Source of the DNA: an uncultured SAR86 cluster bacterium
Lineage (GTDB): Bacteria > Pseudomonadota > Gammaproteobacteria > Magnimaribacterales > D2472
Reading direction: 5' to 3'
Length of the DNA: 64,000 nt
Assembly (NCBI GenBank): GCA_902557645.1
Contig: CACEAP010000001.1
Span: 1-64,000, forward strand
This document shows positions 10,231 to 20,408 of this stretch, piece by piece. The notes beneath the pieces were generated by a model. That model ran no database searches. It was not told the origin of the DNA and was given only the letters and a program-made list of their open reading frames with translations. Within the stretch, counting starts at the first letter, position 1. Every line of letters begins with the position of its first letter. The translations under genes and the position numbers were made by a program.

Positions 10231-11535
10231 ATGACAAATCCAAATCATCCAAGTGTCGATCAAAGTGATCGAGTAGTACCATATAATCTTAGGCAAAGTG
10301 GACGCACGCCAGTTGAAATGCTAATTTCAACAAGAGTTAGAAAATCACCTTTTTGGCATCTATCTCATGAAGCAGGTTGCTGGAGGGCAACTGTTTATAA
10401 CCGTATTTATCATCCAAGAGGATATATCAAGCCTGAAGATGGTGGAGCCATGGTTGAATATGATGCTCTAGTTAATCGGGTGACTATGTGGAATGTTGCT
10501 GTTGAAAGACAAATCAGAGTAAAAGGCCCAGATGCAGAAGCTTTCACAAATTATGTAATCACAAGAGACGCTACAAAAATTGAGCCTGGTAATGGTAAAT
10601 ATGCAATTCTATGTAATGAAAAAGGAGGAGTACTCAATGACCCTGTATTACTAAGATTAGCTGAAGATGAATTTTGGTTCTCTATTTCAGATAGCGACCT
10701 TTTGCTTTGGCTACAAGGTGTAAATGTTAGTAAAAAATACGATGTCATAATTGACGAAATTGATGTTTGCCCAGTTCAAATTCAAGGACCACTTTCTGAA
10801 GATCTTATGGCAAAACTTGCTGGAGAAGAGCTCCGAGAAATTCCTTATTACGGCCTGATGGAAACTAAAATTGGCGGTGCTGATGTAGTTATCAGTCAAA
10901 CTGGTTTTACTGGAGAAAAAGGTTATGAAATATATGTGCGTGATGCACATGAAAATGCTGAGCTAGTTTGGAATGGTGTGCTTGAGGCTGGAGAAGAGTT
11001 TGGTTTAATGGTTATAGCGCCTGCTCATCATCGTAGAATTGCAGCTGGTATTTTATCTTGGGGTCAGGATTTAGATCATGAAACTTCACCATTTCAAGTG
11101 AATCTAAGTTACCAGGTACCAAGAAATAAAGAAGCTGATTATATTGGTAAAGAAGAGCTAGAGCGGCAGCGTGCTGTAATTGATGCTGGTGAGTTTCCAT
11201 TTAAAATGCGTATGGTCGGATTGACTCTTGGCGGAAAAGAAATAACCGATTATGCACCTGATTTTTGGCTCGTAGCTGATATGGATGGCAATGATGTTGG
11301 ATATATCACTTCTCCTTGGTGGTCTCCAGAACTTAATACCAATATTGCCCTTGGATGGGTACCATGGTCTGCGTCTGAGATTGGGACTAAATATCAAGTT
11401 AGATTGCCAGATGAATATTCAGAATCGTCAGGGGTTGCAGTTGATGCTCAGATTGTTGATGTGCCTTTTAGAGAGTCGGTAACTCCAAATATTCGTGAAG
11501 TTAAAAAAGAAGAAGGGCTTGATTACGCGGACTAA
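10231..11535 (+). CDS. GcvT/DmdA-like tetrahydrofolate-dependent aminomethyltransferase or demethylase
   Basis: DmdA/GcvT-like blocks: MWNVAVERQIRVKGPDAEAFTNYVITRDATKIEPGNGKYAILCNEKGGVLNDPVLLRL; VQIQGPLSEDLMAK; TGFTGEKGYEIYV; RRIAAGILSWGQDLD. Confidence 0.75.
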   Translation: MTNPNHPSVDQSDRVVPYNLRQSGRTPVEMLISTRVRKSPFWHLSHEAGCWRATVYNRIYHPRGYIKPEDGGAMVEYDALVNRVTMWNVAVERQIRVKGPDAEAFTNYVITRDATKIEPGNGKYAILCNEKGGVLNDPVLLRLAEDEFWFSISDSDLLLWLQGVNVSKKYDVIIDEIDVCPVQIQGPLSEDLMAKLAGEELREIPYYGLMETKIGGADVVISQTGFTGEKGYEIYVRDAHENAELVWNGVLEAGEEFGLMVIAPAHHRRIAAGILSWGQDLDHETSPFQVNLSYQVPRNKEADYIGKEELERQRAVIDAGEFPFKMRMVGLTLGGKEITDYAPDFWLVADMDGNDVGYITSPWWSPELNTNIALGWVPWSASEIGTKYQVRLPDEYSESSGVAVDAQIVDVPFRESVTPNIREVKKEEGLDYAD

Positions 11536-11555
11536 TAACCCGTGATCTAAATATT

Positions 11556-14162
11556 ATGACTGACAATACTACTTCTAAATTCCCAAAAGAAGCTGAGGTA
11601 GTAATTGTTGGTGTAGGAGGTATTGTAGGATCAATGCTTGCCTACTGGCTAACAGAGCTTGGTCAAAAAAATATAGTAGGCTTAGAAAAATCTACCATAA
11701 TCCCTTCAGACATAGCTTCTACCGCGCACGCTTCGGATTTTGTATACAACACGACTCATGACAAATTGGGCTGTTGGACAACTGATTTCAGTAGAAAATT
11801 TTATGAAGACAATGGCTTCTTTTTAAAAAAAGGTGGTTTAGAAATCTGTCGTAAGGGTGATGATGCGCGCTGGGAAGAACTTAAGCGTAAGGTAGAATCA
11901 GGTAAAGCTTTTGGGACTAATGTAAGACTAATATCTGCTGCTGAAGCTAAGGAAAAATTTCCTTTATTGGATGAAGACTCCATTTGCGGTGCTATGTGGG
12001 ATCCAGATGCTGGTCTTGTAACTCCTCGCTCTCAAGATGTTGTAAATTTTGCTGTAGAGGATGCCAAAGAGAAAGGTGCTTTAAGGACTTTTACTGATAC
12101 TCCAGCAAAGGGTTTTGAAATTGAGAATGGTCGTGTTGTTGGTGTAAAAACAGATAAAGGAACTATTAAAGCTAATAAGGTTGTGATCGCATCTGGAATT
12201 TGGGGGCCATTAATGGGCGATATGGCAGGGGTTCCAGTTCCATTAATGCCAGTAGAGCACCCCTTATTATTTTTTGGACCACTTCCAGAAATACAAGGAA
12301 CAGATGAATTACTTGTTTATCCATTACTAAGAGATCAAGGAAATTCAGCTTATGTCAGAGATACAGGTAGGCTGCATGGAGGTATGCTTGAATGGGGATA
12401 CTATGAGGATAAAGAGCCTCGAATGGTTGACCCAGATGATATAGGTAATCCAGATAAAACTATGACCTCTGATTCAATGAGATTTTTAAGTCTTGAAGAA
12501 ATAGCTGAACCCTTAGAAAAAGCTTTTGAAACTACACCCATTCTTGCTGAATTAGGCTGGGATGAAAGAAGTTCATTTAATGGTCTTTTGTCTGTAACCC
12601 CTGATGCTGGCTCATTAATTGGGGAAAGTCCAGAAGTTAGAGGCTTCTGGTTGTGTGAAGCTGTCTGGGTTAAAGATGGCCCAGGATGTGCGAGACTATG
12701 TGCCGAAGCTATGATAAATGGTAAAACTCAGGTGGATATGCACTCATTTAATATTGATAGGTTTTATCCCGCACAAAAAGAAAAAGATTTTGTAAAAACT
12801 CGATCGTTTGAAAATGCACAAACTATTTATACTCCAGCAGTCCATCCTAGAGAGCCTTATATTTCCAATAGAGAAATATTTGTAAGCCCTTTTTATGAAA
12901 GAGAAAAAGAGCTTGGAGGATTCTTTGATAATGAAGTTGCTTGTTGGGAAAGAGCTTTAGCTTATAAAAGCAATGAACAAAAACTAGAGAGTTATCTTGA
13001 CAAGGTTCCAGTGCGAGAAAATGAATGGGATCGTCGCCATGTACCATATGAAATTGCGAATGCAGAACATTTAGCAATGAGTGATTCAGCTGGAATGATT
13101 AATTTATCTCACTTTGCAATCATGGATATTAAAGGTAAAGATGCAGAGCGTATGTTGGAATACCACTCTGTAGCTAAAGTTGGTGAAGATACCCCTGAAG
13201 GACGTATGATTTACACCAATTTTCTAGATGATGATGGAGGAGTTCATGCTGATCTTACTATTTCTCGCTTAGGTCCAGATAGTTATAGAGTTGTTACAGG
13301 TGGTGCTGATGGTAATCGTGATTGGGTAACCTTGCGAAATTATCGTGATGATAAAGGTTTAGATGCAGACATTAATATTCGGACTCATGATATAGCAACA
13401 TTGGGATTATGGGGGCCTGAAGCAAGAAATGCTCTGGGTAATTTTGTTGATCCAAGTGAAATAAGTATTGAGAATTTTCCTTTTGTTACCGCAAAAAATT
13501 TAACACTAAATTTATCTGGTGGAAAGAAGGTTGATGTTTGGGCTGCCCGCATTTCTTATGTTGGAGAGAGTGGCTGGGAACTATACTTAAACAATGATAG
13601 CGAAGATGGCTTAGTGCTTTATGATTCTTTACTTGAGGTTGGTGTAGTACCAGTTGGTATCGAAACTTATGCTAATAGTAGACGTTTAGAAAAAAGCTTC
13701 CGACTGCAAGGCGCAGATCTAGAGACTAACTATAATGCTTGTGAATCTGCTATTGAGCGGCGTTTAGTTAAAGCAGCTGATTTTCATGGGAAAGCAGCTC
13801 ATCTTGCTCATAGAGAAGAAGAGCCTAGTGCAATTTTATGCACCATGACCCTCGATAATCTTAATGTAGCTGGGAATGGGGCACGCTATCCAGTTGGAAT
13901 TTCACCGATTATTGATCCTGCAACTGGAGAAGTGCCGGTTGATAGTAAAGGTCGAAGATCTTATACCACCAGTATGTCTTATTGCCCATCAATCAAAAAA
14001 CATGTAGTTATGGGCTACTTACCAAAAAATATTGCTGTCAAAGGTAAAGCATTATTACTTGAACATTTTAATGAGAATGGTGATGGTATTTATCCTATGA
14101 CCGTACAGATAGTTGGTAAGGGTTCTTTATATGACCCTAAAAATGAAAGAGTTCGCTCCTAA
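11556..14162 (+). CDS. FAD-dependent oxidoreductase fused to GcvT domain (sarcosine/dimethylglycine dehydrogenase family)
   Basis: N-terminal dinucleotide-binding fold (EVVIVGVGGIVGSMLAYWL), long two-domain protein with C-terminal GcvT-like region (ISYVGESGWELYL, VGIETYANSRRLEKSFRLQGAD). Confidence 0.8.
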   Translation: MTDNTTSKFPKEAEVVIVGVGGIVGSMLAYWLTELGQKNIVGLEKSTIIPSDIASTAHASDFVYNTTHDKLGCWTTDFSRKFYEDNGFFLKKGGLEICRKGDDARWEELKRKVESGKAFGTNVRLISAAEAKEKFPLLDEDSICGAMWDPDAGLVTPRSQDVVNFAVEDAKEKGALRTFTDTPAKGFEIENGRVVGVKTDKGTIKANKVVIASGIWGPLMGDMAGVPVPLMPVEHPLLFFGPLPEIQGTDELLVYPLLRDQGNSAYVRDTGRLHGGMLEWGYYEDKEPRMVDPDDIGNPDKTMTSDSMRFLSLEEIAEPLEKAFETTPILAELGWDERSSFNGLLSVTPDAGSLIGESPEVRGFWLCEAVWVKDGPGCARLCAEAMINGKTQVDMHSFNIDRFYPAQKEKDFVKTRSFENAQTIYTPAVHPREPYISNREIFVSPFYEREKELGGFFDNEVACWERALAYKSNEQKLESYLDKVPVRENEWDRRHVPYEIANAEHLAMSDSAGMINLSHFAIMDIKGKDAERMLEYHSVAKVGEDTPEGRMIYTNFLDDDGGVHADLTISRLGPDSYRVVTGGADGNRDWVTLRNYRDDKGLDADINIRTHDIATLGLWGPEARNALGNFVDPSEISIENFPFVTAKNLTLNLSGGKKVDVWAARISYVGESGWELYLNNDSEDGLVLYDSLLEVGVVPVGIETYANSRRLEKSFRLQGADLETNYNACESAIERRLVKAADFHGKAAHLAHREEEPSAILCTMTLDNLNVAGNGARYPVGISPIIDPATGEVPVDSKGRRSYTTSMSYCPSIKKHVVMGYLPKNIAVKGKALLLEHFNENGDGIYPMTVQIVGKGSLYDPKNERVRS

Positions 14163-14209
14163 CTAATTACAATTAAGTTACAATTTAAAGTTACTTAATA
14201 GGAAGCGTT

Positions 14210-16150
14210 ATGAATTCAACTAGAATATTTTTTATCCTTGCATGTTTATCCTTTAACTTAAGTGGGCAAGTCACATCTTCAACAAAAAATAATGGAAATC
14301 TCATTCTTGAGGATATTCCGCCTATTCCAGATGAAATAGTAAAAGAATTAAATAGATTTCAAAATGTAAGATCTGGATCTTTTAGAGGTTTTACAAATTC
14401 AGGTAGTGAATTATTTATTTCAACTAGGTTTGGCAATGTAAGCCAACTACATTTAGTCAAGACGCCTGGTGGCGCTAGAAAACAAATAACATATTTTGAT
14501 GAGCCTATTGGATCGGTAACTCATCAACCTGATGGTGAACTAATTGCTTTTACTATGGACTCAGGCGGTAGTGAAAATGCACAAATCTTTAAACTTAATC
14601 CAAATAATGGTTCTTATAAACTACTTACTGACGGCAAATCAAGAAACGGCAGTCCTACATGGAACAAAACTGGCAATCAGATAGCCTTTAGAAGCAATAA
14701 GAGAAATGGCGCATCCAATGATGTTTGGGTGATGTCAATTAATGATCCAAATTCTGCAGAGATGATTCTTGCAGCTCCAGACGGAACATCTTGGGGAGCA
14801 ATAGATTGGTCAAAGGACAGCAAAAAGGTTTTAATCCAAAATTATGTTTCTATTACTGACTCTAAAGTTTATTTAGTTGATGTTGAGACAAAAGAGCGCC
14901 AGCTTGTTTTAGGTAATCCAAATAAAAAATCTGTTAATGCTGGCTTAAGCTTTGATAACAAGAATGAAGGTATTTTTTATATTACTGATGAGTTCAATGA
15001 ATTTAAAAATCTTGCTTATAAAAATTTAACTACAGGAGAAATTAATCTTATTACTGCAGATATTAAATGGGATGTTGATGGTTTTGCTATAGCAAAAGAT
15101 GGAAGAAGAGCTGCTTTTACTGTTAATGAAAATGGTTTTAGTTCTTTATATCTCCTGGATACAAATACCTATAAATATAAAAAGGTTTCAAATATACCTA
15201 TTGGATTAATTGGAGGTATTAATTTTAATGAGAAGGCAAGCATGCTGGGTTTCTCTTTAAATACATACCAAAATCCATCAGATAGTTTCACTCTTGAGTT
15301 AAGAAGAAGCCCTTTAATTTATGGCAAATTAATTCAATGGACTGAATCAGAAGTAGGTGGTTTGGATACATCTAATTTTATAAGTCCAAAGCTTATAACT
15401 TATAAATCTTTTGATAACTTAGAAGTTCCAGCATTTTTATATGCAAAAGAAAGTAAAAAGCCTTTGCCAGTAATTATATATATTCATGGTGGTCCCGAGA
15501 GTCAATCTCGACCAAGTTTTAGTAGTACATTTCAACTATGGATTGATCAATTAGGTGCTGCTGTTATAGCCCCAAATGTTAGAGGCAGTAATGGGTATGG
15601 TAAAACATATGTTGGACTTGATAATGGTTTTAACAGAGAAAACTCTGTTAAGGATATTGGAGCCTTATTAGATTGGATTGAACAACAGCCAAACCTAGAT
15701 TCATCTAGAGTTGTTGTATATGGAGGCTCATATGGTGGATACATGGTGTTAGCAAGCGCTGTTCATTATAGTGATAGATTAAAAGCTGCAGTAGATATAG
15801 TTGGCATTTCAAACTTTGTTACATTCTTAACCAATACTCAAGACTATAGAAGAGATCTTAGAAGGGTTGAATATGGTGATGAGAGAGATCCAAAGATGCG
15901 GGAATTCCTTGAGCAAATTAGTCCGAATAATAATGTTGAAAAAATAGCTGTTCCTATGTTTGTTGTGCAAGGTCAAAATGATCCAAGAGTCCCTGTTACT
16001 GAGGCTGAGCAAATAGTTGCATCACTTAGAGATGCAAATAAAACAGTATGGTATATGAATGCTCTAAATGAAGGGCATGGCTATAGAAAAAAAGAAAATA
16101 GAGATATATACCAGCAAGCAGTCATTTTGTTTCTAAAAGAGCATTTATAA
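14210..16150 (+). CDS. S9-family prolyl oligopeptidase-like peptidase with beta-propeller
   Basis: Serine hydrolase VVYGGSYGGYM, IYIHGGPESQSRP, C-terminal NEGHGY; N-terminal PD40-like repeats; signal peptide. Confidence 0.88.
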   Translation: MNSTRIFFILACLSFNLSGQVTSSTKNNGNLILEDIPPIPDEIVKELNRFQNVRSGSFRGFTNSGSELFISTRFGNVSQLHLVKTPGGARKQITYFDEPIGSVTHQPDGELIAFTMDSGGSENAQIFKLNPNNGSYKLLTDGKSRNGSPTWNKTGNQIAFRSNKRNGASNDVWVMSINDPNSAEMILAAPDGTSWGAIDWSKDSKKVLIQNYVSITDSKVYLVDVETKERQLVLGNPNKKSVNAGLSFDNKNEGIFYITDEFNEFKNLAYKNLTTGEINLITADIKWDVDGFAIAKDGRRAAFTVNENGFSSLYLLDTNTYKYKKVSNIPIGLIGGINFNEKASMLGFSLNTYQNPSDSFTLELRRSPLIYGKLIQWTESEVGGLDTSNFISPKLITYKSFDNLEVPAFLYAKESKKPLPVIIYIHGGPESQSRPSFSSTFQLWIDQLGAAVIAPNVRGSNGYGKTYVGLDNGFNRENSVKDIGALLDWIEQQPNLDSSRVVVYGGSYGGYMVLASAVHYSDRLKAAVDIVGISNFVTFLTNTQDYRRDLRRVEYGDERDPKMREFLEQISPNNNVEKIAVPMFVVQGQNDPRVPVTEAEQIVASLRDANKTVWYMNALNEGHGYRKKENRDIYQQAVILFLKEHL

Positions 16151-16199
16151 GATTTATTATTGAATTTTTTTGATCTACTTATGCTATAAAAATATACAT

Positions 16200-17402
16200 A
16201 TGAAAAATTTTGTCCTATGTTTATGTCTTCTTCTTGTTACAGCGTGTGGCGGTGGAGGAGGTTCAGCTTTAGAACCAGATCCAATCCAAACTATATCTGT
16301 AAACCTTTCATCTAGTAATCTAGAGGCAGAAGTCGGAACAACAATCACCTTAACTTGGTCATCAACAAATGCTGAAACCTGCTCCGCATCAGTTGACTGG
16401 TCTGGAATAAAAACAACCTCAGGTAATGAGGATGTTGTTATAAATTCTGGAACTAATTTATATAATCTTTCTTGCTCTGGGAGTTCAGCTATTTCAGGCA
16501 GTGCATCTATCCAAGTTAATGGAGTTATAAGTAGAATAAACATTACTAATGATATCTTTTCAAATAGAAGTTCTGATTGTGGTGATTATGATGAGAATTA
16601 TGAATCCAAAGTTAGAGATATAACTAGGGTTATTGATTTTGAGGGTTATGTAGATATTGAGGCTGGAGATCAATCTTGTAATTTATATAGTGATAATATT
16701 CCGAATCATGATTTCAATGATGCATCAGCAAATTTTAGAACTGACGCTATTGAAAAAGATAGAGTATTTATAATTAGTAGATCGCCTCAACAAGCTTCAC
16801 AGAATACTCAAATTAGTCGACAAACATGGGATGCGGTCATGCTTAATGGAGTTGTTGTGGATGTTAAAAGTGGCGGTTGTTATTATCCTTCAGAATCAAG
16901 AGCTGATGCTGATGGTAATACTGAAGCTGGCTGTCCCCAAAATGCACAATGGCGCTTAGTGCCTTTAGAATACTCAACTAAATTTGGAGCCGATATTCAT
17001 AATGCCCATGTCCAACCTGATGGAACATATCATTATCATGGCGATCCAAATGCTATGTTTGATGATAACCCTGCCGGTAACGGTTCACCTGTTATTGGAT
17101 TTGCTGCAGATGGATTCCCTGTATATGGTTCATACATTTTAGATGCAACAACAGGAGCTTATCGAAAAGTATTATCTGGATATACTTTAAAAGAAGGAAC
17201 ACGTGGAACAAAAACTGATACCAATCCAGGTGGCGAGTACTCAGGCATCTATGAAGAGGATTGGGAGTGGACTAATTCTGGTGATTTAGATGAATGTAAT
17301 GGGATGATCTATGAAAATCAATATGGTTATTATGTTACCGATAGCTATCCCTTCATACTTAATTGTTTTAAAGGTGCTGTAGATTCATCATTCCAGAAAT
17401 AA
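16200..17402 (+). CDS. YHYH-domain lipoprotein
   Basis: Lipobox CLLLVTACGGGG; GTYHYHGDPNAM and VIGFAADGFPVYGSY motifs. Start moved to ATG 16200. Confidence 0.8.
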   Translation: MKNFVLCLCLLLVTACGGGGGSALEPDPIQTISVNLSSSNLEAEVGTTITLTWSSTNAETCSASVDWSGIKTTSGNEDVVINSGTNLYNLSCSGSSAISGSASIQVNGVISRINITNDIFSNRSSDCGDYDENYESKVRDITRVIDFEGYVDIEAGDQSCNLYSDNIPNHDFNDASANFRTDAIEKDRVFIISRSPQQASQNTQISRQTWDAVMLNGVVVDVKSGGCYYPSESRADADGNTEAGCPQNAQWRLVPLEYSTKFGADIHNAHVQPDGTYHYHGDPNAMFDDNPAGNGSPVIGFAADGFPVYGSYILDATTGAYRKVLSGYTLKEGTRGTKTDTNPGGEYSGIYEEDWEWTNSGDLDECNGMIYENQYGYYVTDSYPFILNCFKGAVDSSFQK

Positions 17403-17407
17403 ATAAT

Positions 17408-17662
17408 CTACTTATTTTTCCTACCAACTTTTTTATTATCAAAATAGCCTTTAAAAGCAATATAGGTCTGAATTAGATTCGCTATTACGAATGCTGGTAA
17501 ATCAACTAATAGAAATATAAGAGCTCCACCAAATCTACTTATGCCGGTAAAAATATAACCAGTTAAACGTTTTTCATGCTTAACAGAACTGACAAGATAT
17601 AAGCTATAAATGCTTAAAACCAACACAATCCATTGCCCATATTGTAAAATATTTTCTATCAT
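17408..17662 (-). CDS. Small membrane hypothetical protein
   Basis: 84 aa with hydrophobic segments; convergent with the YHYH gene. Confidence 0.5.
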   Translation of the reverse strand: MIENILQYGQWIVLVLSIYSLYLVSSVKHEKRLTGYIFTGISRFGGALIFLLVDLPAFVIANLIQTYIAFKGYFDNKKVGRKNK

Positions 17663-17754
17663 AAGCTCATCTTAACAAAGCAGAAAACACTAGCAATATA
17701 TTTTATTTATAGAAAATGATATGGCATTATTAAAACTTATTTGGGAGACGAGAT

Positions 17755-18060
17755 ATGAAGAAATATGACAACTTTAAGGATTTTTATCCTTACTATCTTA
17801 GTGAGCATGATCACAAGTACACAAAACTTTTACATTTTATAGGAACTTCGATAGCTATATTTTTTTATATTAGATTCTTTATGACCTTTGATTTTATGTT
17901 TTTGCTTTATTCTTTATTATCTGGATATGGTTTTGCTTGGGTAGCTCATTTTTTTATTGAACATAATAAACCTGCAACTTTTACATACCCCTTTTATAGT
18001 TTTATAGGTGATCATCTTATGTATCTCGAAATATTAAAAGGTAAGCACAAAATCTTTTAG
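17755..18060 (+). CDS. Mpo1-like/DUF962 membrane protein
   Basis: FYPYYLSEHDHKYTKLLHFIGTSIAI ... HFFIEHNKPATFTYPFYSFIGDHLMY typical of DUF962/YGL010w-like. Confidence 0.85.
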   Translation: MKKYDNFKDFYPYYLSEHDHKYTKLLHFIGTSIAIFFYIRFFMTFDFMFLLYSLLSGYGFAWVAHFFIEHNKPATFTYPFYSFIGDHLMYLEILKGKHKIF

Positions 18061-18066
18061 AAATTT

Positions 18067-18972
18067 CTACTGCTTGAGGTGTGTTAGTAAGTCTTCTTTA
18101 AATTGATCTAATATTTCTTCTTCTATCAGATGCCTCATATTAGGAATGATTTTTAATTTACTTTGAGGAATTAATTTTTTCATTTTATAGGCATTTTTTA
18201 CATTAATAATAGGATCTTGTTCTCCATGAATAATAAGAGTAGGAGCTTTTATAGCTTTAACCCTCTTGATTCTATTTTTTGATGCCAATATTGCAAGAAG
18301 TTGCCTTGCATATCCATAACCATCAGCTTTATCTTTTGCTCGATTATAATTAGCTATAACTTCTTCACGGAATTCATCAGTTTCTAAATCTCTGCCTTCC
18401 ATACCAATTAAGGAAACCCATTTAATTTCTCTTTGATAAACATCCTCAAGTGTCGGATTAGTCATTTTAGATCTTTGCAGCATAACATCCTGAACCTCTC
18501 TTGTAGGGCCATTGAATGGCCCAGGTACTGATGCAGTTGATGCAACAAGAGTGAATGATTTAACCCTATCAGCAAACATTGAACAAATAATTTGTGCAAT
18601 CATGCCACCCATTGAGGTACCAAAAATATGCGCTTTTTTAATATCTAGAGTATTCAAAACTGCAATAGCATCTTTAGACATATCTTTTAAAGTATATTCT
18701 GAGCTCATTGGCAACCTTAAATAGTACTTTAGATAATCTAAGGTAAAAGAGGGCTTAGCTGAAAATCTTGATGAAAGACCGGCATCTCTATTATCAAAGG
18801 TAATAGGACGATAATTATTTTCAATTAAAAAATTAATTAAATGATCTGGCCAATGAACAAGTTGAGCTCCAAGTCCATGAACAAGAAGTATTGGTTCAGC
18901 ATCATCTGGCCCATAATCACGATAAGCTATTTTTACATTATTTTCTTCAGCAAAACCTTCTTTAAAACTCAT
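18067..18972 (-). CDS. Alpha/beta hydrolase
   Basis: LLVHGLGAQLVHWP, nucleophile elbow GTSMGGMIAQ, IIHGEQDPII, C-terminal RH motif. Confidence 0.87.
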   Translation of the reverse strand: MSFKEGFAEENNVKIAYRDYGPDDAEPILLVHGLGAQLVHWPDHLINFLIENNYRPITFDNRDAGLSSRFSAKPSFTLDYLKYYLRLPMSSEYTLKDMSKDAIAVLNTLDIKKAHIFGTSMGGMIAQIICSMFADRVKSFTLVASTASVPGPFNGPTREVQDVMLQRSKMTNPTLEDVYQREIKWVSLIGMEGRDLETDEFREEVIANYNRAKDKADGYGYARQLLAILASKNRIKRVKAIKAPTLIIHGEQDPIINVKNAYKMKKLIPQSKLKIIPNMRHLIEEEILDQFKEDLLTHLKQ

Positions 18973-19055
18973 AGCTCATAGTCTTACATATTTTCGACAT
19001 GCAACGTAGTTGTTTTTGATATACATTATGTATAGAAATAACTACCAAACATAAT

Positions 19056-20408
19056 ATGAATACTAATATAGTCAGTAATCAAACTAGGGCAGCTTATGGC
19101 ATTGGTGATTATGCAATCTGTCTTTATTGGAGCGGAGTTGGTTTATACCTTCTTTATTTTTATACAGATGTTGTTGGTATTTCACCTTTATTAGCTGGTT
19201 GGATTTATGCCTTAGGTATTGCTTGGGATGCAATTACAGATCCATTTATGGGTTATATAGCTGAACGAACTCGAACCAAAATGGGAAGCTATAGACCATA
19301 TATTTTCTATGGATCAATACCACTAGCTTTATCTTTTATTCTATTACTTTGGGTTCCACCATTTGAAGGATCATTTTTATTTATTTTTCTGTTAGTTGTA
19401 AATCTAGTTCATAGAACATGCTTCACTATCGTTAGCGTCCCATATTCATCTCTTACTGCTCGTATCACTGATGATAGTGATGAAAGAACTAAATTAACTA
19501 CTGCTCGTATGTTAGCTGCTTCTTTTGGCACTTTAACAGTTTCTGCTTTTGGCTTTCCTATTGTACTTTGGTTTGGAGGCGGAGAAGAGGCTCTTGGGTT
19601 TGTATATCTTGGTTTAATAGCAGGCTTAATAGCTGTGTTAATTCTAAGTATCACTGTTTATTTTGTAAAAGAAAGAAATTTTGAATTTGATAAATCACAA
19701 TTACCAAGTTTTAAAAAAGTATCTCAATCTGTAGCTAATAATTATCCTTTTTGGATTGTTTTTGGTTCGATACTAATTCTAGGATCAACAACACTAATGT
19801 TTAACAATAATTTAATCTATTTTGCTAAATATTATTTAGACCTTCATGAGTACCAAGGTCTAATCCTTGGTGTTAGTAGTGGTGTTTCATTTGCAGTTAT
19901 ACCTTTGTGGGCTTTTGCTGCCTTAAAAATAGGTAAGAAAAATGCTTGGATGATTTCAATGATATTCTTACTTATTGGATTTTTAACATTTTATTTTTAT
20001 CCTATTAGGAATTTAAATGAATTACTTTTAATACTAGGCTTGATTGGTATTGGTAATGGCGCAACAGGAATACTTTTCTGGTCTATGCTTCCAGATACGA
20101 TTGAATATGGTGAATGGAAGTCTGGCATTAGAACAGAATCTTCATTATATGGTTTTATGACTTTTGCTCAAAAAGGGGCTATAGCATTTGCTGCTGTTAT
20201 CTTAGGTATGGCTTTAACATCAATTGGCTTTGAGCCTAATCAAATTCAAACTCAAGAAACTTTAGATGGTTTAAAATCTTTGATGACTTGGATTCCCTTA
20301 GCAGGTGTATGCATTAGTTTTGCTTTGGTCTATTTCTATCCTATTGATAAAGCTTTTCATAAAAAACTTATTCAAGAGATTAAAAATAGGAAACTATCTA
20401 ATGCCTAA
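19056..20408 (+). CDS. MFS transporter of the GPH (glycoside-pentoside-hexuronide:cation symporter) family
   Basis: AYGIGDYAICLYWSGVGLYLLYFYTDVVG...WDAITDPFMGYIAERTRTKMGSYRPYIFYGSIPLALSF. Confidence 0.88.
   Translation: MNTNIVSNQTRAAYGIGDYAICLYWSGVGLYLLYFYTDVVGISPLLAGWIYALGIAWDAITDPFMGYIAERTRTKMGSYRPYIFYGSIPLALSFILLLWVPPFEGSFLFIFLLVVNLVHRTCFTIVSVPYSSLTARITDDSDERTKLTTARMLAASFGTLTVSAFGFPIVLWFGGGEEALGFVYLGLIAGLIAVLILSITVYFVKERNFEFDKSQLPSFKKVSQSVANNYPFWIVFGSILILGSTTLMFNNNLIYFAKYYLDLHEYQGLILGVSSGVSFAVIPLWAFAALKIGKKNAWMISMIFLLIGFLTFYFYPIRNLNELLLILGLIGIGNGATGILFWSMLPDTIEYGEWKSGIRTESSLYGFMTFAQKGAIAFAAVILGMALTSIGFEPNQIQTQETLDGLKSLMTWIPLAGVCISFALVYFYPIDKAFHKKLIQEIKNRKLSNA

Noticed and set aside
20305-20400. 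Extended N-terminus of the Gfo/Idh-AKR ORF (MYALVLLWSIS...)
   Set aside because: Overlaps the MFS gene out of frame; ATG at 20401 gives the canonical Gfo/Idh N-terminus.
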